Part shown: positions 43,666-51,925 of the stretch, one piece after another | How positions within the stretch are numbered: position 1 is the first letter of the stretch | Layout: each line of letters begins with the position of its first letter | NCBI RefSeq assembly: GCF_050908235.1 | Contig: NZ_CP194340.1 | Source: Pseudoramibacter alactolyticus | GTDB lineage: Bacteria; Bacillota; Clostridia; Eubacteriales; Eubacteriaceae | Direction: 5' to 3' (one strand) | DNA length: 64,000 nucleotides | Notes under the pieces: generated by a model | Database searches by the model: none | What the model was told of the DNA's origin: nothing | What the model saw: the letters and a program-made list of their open reading frames with translations, nothing else | Program-made: the position numbers and the translations under genes

Positions 43666-46061
43666 TTATGACCAAAAATGGCCGACCACTTGTCGCAGTG
43701 CTTCTGCATTTTGAACCAAATGAATTTTTTGATCTGCAACTGGCAGCAGACTTCGATAAGCCTTTTGGGAAAACCGGGAATCAATTAGAAGCGCCATGCC
43801 GCGATCCCTTTCCGCCCGGATCACCCGCCCCATGGCCTGAATTACTTTATTCATCCCCGGATACCGATAGGCATAATCAAATCCGGACTGCAATTGTTCA
43901 TCAAAATACCGTTTGAGCAGATCATTTTCCGGGCAAACCATGGGCAATCCCACACCGACAATCACCGTGCCGATCAGTCGATCCCCGCTGAGATCAATCC
44001 CCTCGCCAAAAAATCCTCCAAGCACGCAAAACCCAACCAAAGTCTTCTTGCTTTTTTCCTGAAACCGCGATAAGAAAACTTCCCGTTTATCAACCGTCAT
44101 TGCCGGATCCTGCACTAAAAGTTCAAACGAGTTATCTTCGCCCAAACGATCAACCATTAGTGTCAGATAAGCATACGACGGTAAAAAAACCAAATAATTG
44201 CCGCTTCTGCCGGACACAAAGGTTTTGATCAGTTGGGCAACTGCCTCTGCACTCGCTTCCCGATCGCGATATTTGGTCGAAATATGATTAGCCACGACAA
44301 CGCCAAAACGGTCGGCATCAAAGGGTGAAGGCAGCTGGATCGCCGCCGTCTCCCGGCCGCTGCCCAGAAAATAAGCATAATAATCCTTGGGCACCAATGT
44401 CGCCGAAAAATAAATCACCGTTCGAAGCATGGCCGCTTTTTCACCAATATGCCTGGAAGGATCCAGACACCTTTGCGTGATGATCAGATTTTTTCTTTTC
44501 TTTTCACAGGTGACAACACTTTCCGCACCCGCTATTTCCGCCAGATCAAGATACCTTCTGGCGTTAAAATACCAATCCATGACCGAATCCTCCACGACAT
44601 TCCCATGTTCCCGCGCCGATTTTGTATAGGCTTCGCAGGCAAAGCAAGCGTATTGCAGGCTTTCATTCAGAGGCGCAATTTGGGAGGATGACACCACCTC
44701 AAAATCTGATTCCTGACTTTGAAGTAAGGCTAAAAACGCATTGTTGAGTTTGGTCAATGCTTTTCGGAAAGACGAATCCTGTCTGGAAATTGTCCTGCGT
44801 ACTGCCAGAGCGTCTGCTTTATAAATCGCTGCGGAAAACATTCCGCGAGCTCTATCCGGCAGATTATGCGCTTCATCAATTAAGGCAATCGTCTGTCCAA
44901 AATCATTTTTCGGACCGGACAAGCGCTCCAAAGCGATATGCGGATCAAAGAGATAGTTATAATCGCCGATGATCATGTCGCACCAATCCGCCAAATCAAG
45001 GGACAGCTCAAAAGGACATAATGCATAATCTCTTGCCAGAGCTTCAATCTGAGAGCGGTCAAAATGGTCATGCCGGTGCAATGCTTCATAAACCACGACT
45101 CCTGCCCGATCATAATAATGTGCCGCGTAGGGACACGCATCCGGATTACATTCACGTTTTTCCAAAAACAAACGGCATCCTTTGCCGTGAGTGTCACCGA
45201 TTTGAAAACGGCTCCCCGCTGCCGAAGCAAATACGCCGCTTTTTCTGCCGCGAAGGCATTCGTCGTTTTAGCCGTCGCGTAAAAAATGCGCTCGCCCTTT
45301 TCCTGACCAATGGCGGCCAACGCACCGTATAAAACGGCTAAGGTTTTGCCAATACCCGTCGGTGCCTGACAAAGCAGCGCACGTTTCTGCAATACTGAGC
45401 GATAAACGGCAATGGCCATTTCCCGCTGACCGCTCCGCCACCGGGCAAAGGGAAACGGCAAATGCGAAAGACTGCGGTTTCTTGCAATCACATTCTCCGT
45501 ACGCAGCCGCACCCACTTCATAAAATCCGCCAAAAGCGTTTTGGTGAAAGTCTCGAGTTCTTCTCGCGTAAAATCTTGGCGAAGGGTGCGGAAGGTCCCG
45601 GAGGGCACCTGATAATACGTCAATTGCGTTCCAATCGATTCAAGGTCTTCTTCCTCGGCAACCATCCAGCCATAAAGCTTAACTTGAGCCCAAAAGTCCG
45701 GATCGTCGGCTTCCGTCAACGCCATCACGTCCTTTGAAACGGTCTTAATTTCATCGATAAGAACGGCTCCTGCCTCGCGGATAATCCCGTCCGCACGGCC
45801 CTGCAGATCAAAACGATAGGATTCAAAACGGACACATCTGCGCAAGGTGACTTCCGGCTCGTAATGTTCCCCCGCCATCTTCTGAAGACGACGATGTATC
45901 GCTGCCCCTTCCTGGGCTCGATCAAAACCGCCGAAGCGATTGTCGATGCTGCCGCTTCGAAGAACTAACGCCACCAGATCTTTCACCGACAGATGAATCG
46001 TGCGCGCATCTTCTTCAGACGAATCCGCCGGTCGTATCATTTCCTGATTTTGAACGGTCAT
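43666..46061 (-). CDS. XPD/DinG-like helicase with an N-terminal RecB/Cas4-like nuclease domain, frameshifted
   Basis: Residues 45-130 carry the RecB-type nuclease signature in order: His56, Asp91 (GRADGI), Glu104-x-Lys106 (LIDEIKT) and Gln126-xxx-Tyr130. Then comes helicase motif I QAPTGIGKT (232-240), the Fe-S cysteine region (AVCF, CNPDACPY, ALCPFEL), LIDEAHN, and C-terminal motifs including QAMGRVIRAERDRG. The frame breaks at a run of five T on the minus strand (45168-45164); six T restores AVCFLEKRECNP. Intact length would be about 798 residues. Its start overlaps the DUF551-like gene by four bases. It probably acts in DNA repair; the exact role is unknown. Confidence 0.82.
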
Positions 46062-46381
46062 TGCGCTTTCGGTTCATAGGGATCGGGCAACCGCATCCAA
46101 GCCGTAATCTCTGCGATACACCCGCCATCATCCGTTAAAATTTTGCTGTCGTTAAAAAGCACATTGTTCATATCCTCGCTGGTGGAATGGGTTAAAAAGA
46201 TTGTCTGGCCACCCTGTTTAAAGGCAGGAATAAACGTCGCCAATGCGATTTCGCGCTTAGCTTCGCCGGCTGCCCCGCCGATGGTCTGTGCCATGGGATA
46301 ATGCACTACGCTGACCAGACAATTTATTTGACGATCCGGCAGTTCTGAACCCACCAGGATCCATTGCAGCTTTTCAATCAT
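46058..46381 (-). CDS. DUF551-like small protein
   Basis: This 107-residue protein resembles DUF551: it opens WILVGSELPDRQINCLVSV and closes ITAWMRLPDPYEP, like the family's W-I-x-V...LP...VLV and W-x-PLPEPP frame. AAAGGAGG precedes the ATG. It overlaps the helicase start by four bases (ATGA), so the two are co-translated. DUF551 proteins are common in phages and their function is unknown. Confidence 0.6.
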   Translation of the reverse strand: MIEKLQWILVGSELPDRQINCLVSVVHYPMAQTIGGAAGEAKREIALATFIPAFKQGGQTIFLTHSTSEDMNNVLFNDSKILTDDGGCIAEITAWMRLPDPYEPKAQ

Positions 46382-46431
46382 AATAGCCTCCTTTTGTGTT
46401 GATTATAACACGAATGTGTTGAAAGGCTGCA

Positions 46432-47136
46432 TTAATGATTGTCGACGCCGACTTCCGGATTCTTTTCTCCAAAATTTTCTTTTAATTTCATCACGATCTC
46501 AGCGCGCGCAGTCCCTTTGGATTCTTCCGATTTGATGAACTTATAAGCGCGAAACAACGCCGAAGGTCCGATTTCTGATGAAAAATGGCCAATGCCTTGG
46601 TTCCAGGCAAGCAATTCAAACACATCGTCCAACGCGCGGACATCCAAACCATGGGCGTAGGCCTTCACCAATTCCCGGCCGGCCTGGCGCATTCTGCCCG
46701 CCCCCACAGCATTCGCCAGCGATAAAAGCAAGCGCATTTCATAGGGGAGATAACGCTTTTCATCGTTCCAGGTTAAATCCCAAAAATCAACGGCAACTTG
46801 ACCGAGCTTTTCGTCAATCATCGGATAATTGAGCAGTGCCAGCGGCGCATAGGGAGCCGGCGTATCCTCCGACGGGATGGCCTCGCGGTAAAAATAAGTC
46901 TTAAAGCAATTGGGCTCCGGCGTTTCAACCCAATAATCAAACCCCATCTTTTTCAGCGCCAAGCAAAGCGGATGCGGCTCAAAAGTCTGCAGCACAATCA
47001 AGCCTTCGCCAACGGCGAGATCGGCCGCTTTCCTGCGAATTCCCGGAAAAAAATTTCCTGTTTTGTGGCGGACATCAATCACTTGAAATGTCTCGGCCTG
47101 ACGCAGCCAATCTTTTTGTTCCTTTGCATATTGCAT
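46432..47136 (-). CDS. DUF2249-domain protein
   Basis: This 234-residue protein has a SirA-like DUF2249 segment at the N-terminus: VIDVRHKTGNFFPGIRRKAADLAVGEGLIVLQTFEPHPL, then GFDYWVE. The C-terminal half is helical (WNDEKRYLPYEMRLLLSLANAVGAGRMRQAGRELVKAY) and recalls carboxymuconolactone decarboxylase-like folds without a clear CxxC. GGAG lies nine bases before ATG. DUF2249 proteins occur with anaerobic redox genes, but no partner is evident here. Confidence 0.6.
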   Translation of the reverse strand: MQYAKEQKDWLRQAETFQVIDVRHKTGNFFPGIRRKAADLAVGEGLIVLQTFEPHPLCLALKKMGFDYWVETPEPNCFKTYFYREAIPSEDTPAPYAPLALLNYPMIDEKLGQVAVDFWDLTWNDEKRYLPYEMRLLLSLANAVGAGRMRQAGRELVKAYAHGLDVRALDDVFELLAWNQGIGHFSSEIGPSALFRAYKFIKSEESKGTARAEIVMKLKENFGEKNPEVGVDNH

Positions 47137-47253
47137 TGCTTTTACTCCAATCTTTTTATTCGTTAGTCTTTATTATATGCCAATGGTTTAAAAAGAATGT
47201 TGTCTGTCCAACACACTACAAAATAATTATTTTTTATTTTCATATGCAAGACC

Positions 47254-47281
47254 GAACAAAAAAGAGGCCCGTGTCCGGGCC
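47254..47281 (-). terminator. Terminator after azlCD
   Basis: On the minus strand GGCCCG/CGGGCC arms with a 4-base loop are followed by TCTTTTTT, 26 bases after the azlD stop. Confidence 0.8.
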
Positions 47282-47306
47282 CTAAATAAAAAAAGCGATT
47301 AAAAAA

Positions 47307-47639
47307 CTAAAAAACCAATTGCAGCAACAGCATATAGCAAATGGTGCCGCCGGCAATGGATAAAAGCATCTGCTTTTGCCATCGATGCAGCCCGATGACC
47401 ACCAAAATGGCAATAAATTCCGGCAAACCGTGGGAACCCGCCAATACATTCACATCCTTCAGGCAGTACACCACCAATAAACCAAATACCGCGGCAGGCA
47501 ACACTTTTCCGAGATACTGAATGTATTTGGGGGTCGGCTTTCCAGAAGGAAAAGCCACGAAGGGCAAAAAGCGGGTCATTAAAGTGCCGAGCACCACCAT
47601 GCCGATGGTGATGCATTGCTGGACCAGTGTCATCTTCAT
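47307..47639 (-). CDS. azlD: AzlD-family membrane subunit
   Basis: This 110-residue protein has four hydrophobic helices (ITIGMVVLGTLMTRFLPFVAF, VLPAAVFGLLVVYCL, FIAILVVIGL, ICYMLLLQLV). AzlD pairs with AzlC in branched-chain amino-acid export. It starts five bases before the end of the intergenic gap after azlC, in the same operon. Confidence 0.88.
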   Translation of the reverse strand: MKMTLVQQCITIGMVVLGTLMTRFLPFVAFPSGKPTPKYIQYLGKVLPAAVFGLLVVYCLKDVNVLAGSHGLPEFIAILVVIGLHRWQKQMLLSIAGGTICYMLLLQLVF

Positions 47640-47643
47640 TCGT

Positions 47644-48423
47644 TCAGTCCTTCTTTCCCAGCTCCTGACGCTCCAGAGGATTTCGCAACAAACTTAACAG
47701 GCCTAAAATCGCCGCCATCGCCGGAATGATAAAATGGTCTGCGCCAAAGAGCAGCAAACAAATCAGCGACACGGCAATGCCCGTCAGAGAACTGACGTGA
47801 TTTTTTTCTTTTCCCCATTGATCCATAAAGATTACGACAAACATGGCCGTCATCACAAATGCAAGTCCTTTGGTATTAAAATGCAGCAGCGATCCAAAAA
47901 GGCCTCCCAACGTCGCCCCGGAAAACCAATAGCCATGATTGAGCAGCGTCACAAAAAACATAAACCAACCGGCATCCACATCCTCTGGAATATCCGCCGT
48001 ATAATTAATTGAAAAGCTTTCGTCACACAGCCCAAAAATCAAATAATATTTTTTAATCCCCACATCACGGTAACGATCCAGCATGGCAATGCCGTAAAAC
48101 AGATGGCGGGCGTTCACCATCAAGGTCATCACCAGCGCCGACAGCGGATGAAAAGGCGCAAGCAGCATCGATACGGTTACAAACTCAATGCTGCCGGCAA
48201 AAATCACCAAGCTCATCACCATCGGATACCAAAAAGAAAAACCCGATGCGCGCATGTAAATGCCGTAGGTCAGGCCTAAAAACCAAAACCCCGCAAAAAT
48301 AGGAATGGTGTGCGGAAATGCCGCCTTGAACGCTTTCAGTTTGACCGATGTCCCCTCAGGTGCCGATAATTTCGGCACCGTTTTATTTTTAGAATTTGTC
48401 GGCATAGACGTCTCAGATTTCAA
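47644..48423 (-). CDS. azlC: AzlC-family branched-chain amino-acid exporter subunit
   Basis: This 259-residue membrane protein has the family segments AAFPHTIPIFAGFWFLGLTYGI, FAGSIEFVTVSMLL, LMVNARHLFYGIAMLDRY and LCDESFSINYT. TTG 48423 lies after GGGAGG; a downstream ATG at residue 7 is less well placed. Together with AzlD it likely exports branched-chain amino acids or analogues. Confidence 0.9.
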   Translation of the reverse strand: MKSETSMPTNSKNKTVPKLSAPEGTSVKLKAFKAAFPHTIPIFAGFWFLGLTYGIYMRASGFSFWYPMVMSLVIFAGSIEFVTVSMLLAPFHPLSALVMTLMVNARHLFYGIAMLDRYRDVGIKKYYLIFGLCDESFSINYTADIPEDVDAGWFMFFVTLLNHGYWFSGATLGGLFGSLLHFNTKGLAFVMTAMFVVIFMDQWGKEKNHVSSLTGIAVSLICLLLFGADHFIIPAMAAILGLLSLLRNPLERQELGKKD

Positions 48424-48451
48424 AAATACCTCCCCTGCTTTCCTATTGCCC

Positions 48452-48955
48452 TTATAAAATCAGAAAAATAAAAAGGCCGGCCAGCACGCCGCTCAGATAA
48501 CCGGCGGCCACATCCGTCGGATAGTGCACGCCCCCGATCACTCGAATCGTCGCATCCAAAAGCGTAAGGCTCAACATCACAATTCCCATCGCAGTATGAT
48601 AATGAAGCCAGGCCATCGCGATAACCGCTGCCGAAAAAATATGGCGGCTGGGCATGCCGTGCCCTTTGGTTGTTTTATGAATCAGCGGATCCAACTCGTA
48701 AGTTTCGTAGGGCCTTTGACGATTGATCTTCGCCCGGACAAAAGAAAGCAGCACAAACGTCGCCGCCGGCACTGCCAAACTGATTGGAAGATCTCCGCGC
48801 TGAAAACACCACAAAAGCACGCATAACAGGCCATAGGATCCAAAAACAAACCATTTCAGCCCTTCGTTGAGCACATTCAAGCCTCGCACGCGAGCGGGCT
48901 TTTCCCGAAACCAAGTCGTCAGCTGCTGATAAAAAATGGGATAGTCTGTGCGCAC
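48452..48955 (-). CDS. PAP2-family membrane phosphatase
   Basis: This 167-residue membrane protein has the three PAP2 motifs: KINRQRP, GMPSRH and RVIGGVHYPTDV. Such enzymes dephosphorylate lipid phosphates such as undecaprenyl pyrophosphate or phosphatidylglycerol phosphate. The start is GTG 48955 next to AGGTGA, overlapping the end region of the HAD gene upstream. Confidence 0.88.
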   Translation of the reverse strand: MRTDYPIFYQQLTTWFREKPARVRGLNVLNEGLKWFVFGSYGLLCVLLWCFQRGDLPISLAVPAATFVLLSFVRAKINRQRPYETYELDPLIHKTTKGHGMPSRHIFSAAVIAMAWLHYHTAMGIVMLSLTLLDATIRVIGGVHYPTDVAAGYLSGVLAGLFIFLIL

Positions 48956-48958
48956 GGA

Positions 48959-49618
48959 TCACCTCAGAAGTCGATCCATGATCTCCCGATGGGATTCCAC
49001 CACATCGTTTGCCAGAGAAGCATCCGCTATCCCTTCCGCCGCCGAAGCAAAAAGCCAGCAATCCATACCGGCGCGTTGAGCGGCTTTTAGACCATTGGTC
49101 GCATCGTCGATCACCAAGCACGTCTCCGGCATTACTCCCATATTTTGAGCGGACTGCAGCATGATGGCGGGATGCGGTTTGCCATCAGCCACATCCTCCG
49201 ACGTCAAAAAACCGTCGATCCAATCGGAAACACCCAAAAGCGCCACGACTTTCTCGACGACTTTTCGCGCCGATCCTGAAGCGATGGCCAAATGGTATCC
49301 TGTTTTGTAAAGCGACTCAAAGCAGCGCCGGACATCTGGAAAAAGCGCCGGCCTCCGAACGGGATCTTCCAAATGAGCGAGATAAAACGCAGTTTCTTTT
49401 TCCGCTTGAACCGCAGGATCGATCTCCAGATGATACCAGTCTTTTAAATCGCGCCACCAATTTTCACAGCCCCGCCCCATGCTCTTTCGAATCATTTCCG
49501 GTGTCGGAGCAATCCCCAGCGATCGATACATCTCGTCCTCAATGGTTTTATACATGGGTTCGGAATCAATTAACACACCATCCATATCAAAGATGATTCC
49601 CCGGTATTTTTCATGCAT
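48959..49618 (-). CDS. HAD-family phosphatase (beta-phosphoglucomutase-like)
   Basis: This 219-residue hydrolase has motif I IIFDMDGVLIDSEP, motif II ASGSARK, Lys in DGKPHPAI and motif IV LVIDDATNG. The helical cap is that of the PGM-like subclass. It overlaps the neighbouring HAD gene by eight bases. The substrate is not readable from sequence. Confidence 0.88.
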   Translation of the reverse strand: MHEKYRGIIFDMDGVLIDSEPMYKTIEDEMYRSLGIAPTPEMIRKSMGRGCENWWRDLKDWYHLEIDPAVQAEKETAFYLAHLEDPVRRPALFPDVRRCFESLYKTGYHLAIASGSARKVVEKVVALLGVSDWIDGFLTSEDVADGKPHPAIMLQSAQNMGVMPETCLVIDDATNGLKAAQRAGMDCWLFASAAEGIADASLANDVVESHREIMDRLLR

Positions 49619-50294
49619 CGGCTTCTCCTTTATGCTTTTCGTCTAAAATCAGGGCCAAAACAGCCTGCGGCGTATCGGCAAAAACTTTCGCGCCGCAGGA
49701 TTTTAAAAAAGGCTTATCACGAAAGCCCCATGTCACCAAAATATGATCCATGCCCGCGTTTCGCGCCGTTGCCAGATCCACATCCGAATCGCCGATATAA
49801 ACCGCGCTTGCCCGGTCCAATCCCAACGCGTCAAGCGCGGCATCCACCGAATCCGGAGCCGGCTTGCGGCGGACGCCGGCTGCTTCGTTTTCGCCGATGG
49901 CGATGTCGAACAATCCGTCAAAATATTGAACGGCAAGTTTTTTCACCGCGGCATCCGGCTTATTGGAGACCACGGCTGTTTTAACACCGTTTGTCCGCAA
50001 ATCCCGAAGCAGTGTTTCAACGCCCGAGTAAGCTTTTGTCTTGATATCCGCATGCGCCTGATAATACGGGCCAAACCATTTAAACACCGTTTCAATATCG
50101 GCTTCTGATATGTTTAGCGGCGCTGCCTGTTCGATCAACCTGCGGGTGCCATTGCCCACAAATTGTCGGACCTCATCCACGCTACGCTTTGGATAGCCAA
50201 AATGCGCCAAGGCCGCATTGGTCGCATCGGCCAGATCGTCCAGAGTGTTAAGAATCGTTCCGTCCATATCAAAAATTGCTGCTTTATATTTCAT
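49611..50294 (-). CDS. HAD-family phosphatase, phosphoglycolate-phosphatase-like
   Basis: This 227-residue hydrolase has motif I AIFDMDGTILNTLDDL, a Gph-type cap (VRQFVGNGTRRLIEQA), motif II VVSNKPD, Lys in RRKPAPD and motif IV YIGDSDVDLATARNAG. These features match the Gph group. It is the first gene of the HAD-HAD-PAP2-azlCD run and has a promoter upstream. Confidence 0.88.
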   Translation of the reverse strand: MKYKAAIFDMDGTILNTLDDLADATNAALAHFGYPKRSVDEVRQFVGNGTRRLIEQAAPLNISEADIETVFKWFGPYYQAHADIKTKAYSGVETLLRDLRTNGVKTAVVSNKPDAAVKKLAVQYFDGLFDIAIGENEAAGVRRKPAPDSVDAALDALGLDRASAVYIGDSDVDLATARNAGMDHILVTWGFRDKPFLKSCGAKVFADTPQAVLALILDEKHKGEADA

Positions 50295-50351
50295 TTCGCA
50301 CTCCTTAAGTCATCTCATTTCTCTTTTTATCTCTTCAAAAAGAACGGCTTC

Positions 50352-50380
50352 ATTATATCATCTTCCGATGGGATTGAAAA
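50352..50380 (-). promoter_or_regulatory. Promoter of the HAD-PAP2-azlCD run
   Basis: On the minus strand TTTTCA (50380-50375), 17 bases, TATAAT (50357-50352), about 58 bases before the HAD gene. Confidence 0.6.
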
Positions 50381-50401
50381 CTGAGGAAATTTCAGCGCAT
50401 C

Positions 50402-50433
50402 AAAAAAGACATCCCCAAGGGAATGTCTTTTTT
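50402..50433 (-). terminator. Terminator of the peptidoglycan hydrolase gene
   Basis: Arms AAAAAAGACATCCCC (50402-50416) and GGGAATGTCTTTTTT (50420-50433) with a short loop form a hairpin with T runs on both strands. Confidence 0.85.
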
Positions 50434-50443
50434 AATATCGTGA

Positions 50444-51448
50444 TTAATTTCCTGTATAACGCAACGCATAGGAATATGAACTGCTCGGCTTCCACGATTT
50501 GCCAACATTCGACTCCCTACCCGAGGAATCTCCCGACCTTCCATCATAATCTCGATGAAATTCCGCCGTTTGGCCATTTCCCAAATACAAGGCCGCATGC
50601 GAAGAGCATACTAAAATATCGCCTCTGCCCGCAGAAGATGAAGAAATCTTTTTCCAACCGTACCTGCAAAGCACGTCCATATTGCCTGTATAGTTTGCCG
50701 ACCCAGTTTGCAATCCTGCCATCCGCAACGAGTAGATAATCGAAGAAGAACAGTCAAAATTCGGACCCCAGCGATTACTCTGAGAGTAGCCATGCGAGTT
50801 GTCATTGCAAAGCGCAATCATAATGCTGATAAATTTCTGCAGCTTGGGACTGTTCGACGATGCAATATTGGAAATATCCGCGCCAGGGGCAAAAGCTCCT
50901 GCACTGCTGGCCGCCGAATTCAATTCTGAAACTTGCTTTGCCAACTTTGATTGCTGAGACACTTTGATCTTGGCAAGCGCCGCCTTTTGCGCCTCCAGTT
51001 TCTTGGCGTTGGTTTCGATCGCTTTAGTCGATGCTTCCAGTTCTTCCTTGGCTTTTCTTTGCTCAGTCAGCACCTTTTTCTTATTCACCTGCACATAGCG
51101 CATGCTCTGCATGTTGGAGAGGGCCTGAATCGGCGTCTTGGCCGAAAATAAGCAAACCAAAAGGGAATCCCCGCCCGATTCGTATTCATTGCGCATCAAA
51201 GCCGCCAATTGTTTCTCGCTTTTTTCATATTCGGCCTGCCTTTGCGGCAACAATGCCTTATTAATGGTCAGCTCCTGGTTGGCTTTGTCAATCTCCTTTT
51301 GAATATCTGTCAATTGTTTTTCCGTGGCTGATAATGCCTGCTTTGATTTTGTAATGTCTTGTTGTGTAACCGCCAATGCCGGCGTCGTCGGGAGCAATAG
51401 GGACAACACCAGAACTCCGGCCGCTATCTTTTTAAAAGATGGCAACAA
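50444..51448 (-). CDS. Secreted coiled-coil peptidoglycan hydrolase (CwlO-like N-terminus, Amidase_5/NlpC-like C-terminus)
   Basis: The start is TTG 51448, six to seven bases after AAAGGAGG. A signal peptide follows (KKIAAGVLVLSLLLPTTPALA). Residues about 25-180 form a long coiled coil (KQLTDIQKEIDKANQELT and repeats), as in CwlO-type proteins held by FtsEX. The C-terminal domain has NFDCSSSIIYSLRMAG with the nucleophile Cys, and SHAALYLGNGQTAEF with the catalytic His, an Amidase_5/NlpC-P60-type cysteine peptidase. The protein is 334 residues, monocistronic. Confidence 0.85.
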   Translation of the reverse strand: MLPSFKKIAAGVLVLSLLLPTTPALAVTQQDITKSKQALSATEKQLTDIQKEIDKANQELTINKALLPQRQAEYEKSEKQLAALMRNEYESGGDSLLVCLFSAKTPIQALSNMQSMRYVQVNKKKVLTEQRKAKEELEASTKAIETNAKKLEAQKAALAKIKVSQQSKLAKQVSELNSAASSAGAFAPGADISNIASSNSPKLQKFISIMIALCNDNSHGYSQSNRWGPNFDCSSSIIYSLRMAGLQTGSANYTGNMDVLCRYGWKKISSSSAGRGDILVCSSHAALYLGNGQTAEFHRDYDGRSGDSSGRESNVGKSWKPSSSYSYALRYTGN

Positions 51449-51631
51449 AGCTTCCCTCCTTTTTCTCAAAATGATAGAATATATTTTACATAATTTTTAC
51501 ACTTTTATCAAATTTTCCTGCCTTTTTCCCTTTTGATTTCAAAATCACTAAAGAAATAATACCCTTTTCGTTTCTCCGTCATTTTATCAGCTTGAATTCA
51601 GTCCTACAAAAATAAAAGCTCCTAATGAGAA

Positions 51632-51811
51632 TCAATCCGCAGGCAAACGACCGCATTCTGACACCGATGAGCCCTGTTTATTAAAGCGCATCCTTTCTTT
51701 ATTCGCAAACACGCCATCGGCAAAACCCGCGGGCTCATCGTCCAGAAATTTTCCGGTATCTGCATCAAAATGAATAAGCCTCGCTTCTTGCTTTTGATAC
51801 CAAAATGAATT
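51632..51811 (-). pseudogene. Possible gene remnant
   Basis: A stretch of 59 codons between two stops reads like true protein (ARLIHFDADTGKFLDDEP, then GFADGVFANKERMRF) but has no start codon at its head or ribosome binding site. Upstream, the neighbouring frame also looks protein-like, suggesting a frameshifted and truncated gene. I do not recognise the family. The rest of 51449-51876 shows nothing else. Confidence 0.3.
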
Positions 51812-51876
51812 TTAAAAATTTCAACGATATTTTTGAAGGACGCATGCCAAAGCATAATCTATAAAATCTCACAAGC

Positions 51877-51908
51877 AAAAAAGGCTCGAAATAAACACAC
51901 GAGCCTTT
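51877..51908 (-). terminator. Terminator of nrdJ
   Basis: On the minus strand AAAGGCTCG/CGAGCCTTT arms are followed by six T, 18 bases after the nrdJ stop. Confidence 0.85.
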
Positions 51909-51925
51909 ATTTTGTTCTGAAGCAA

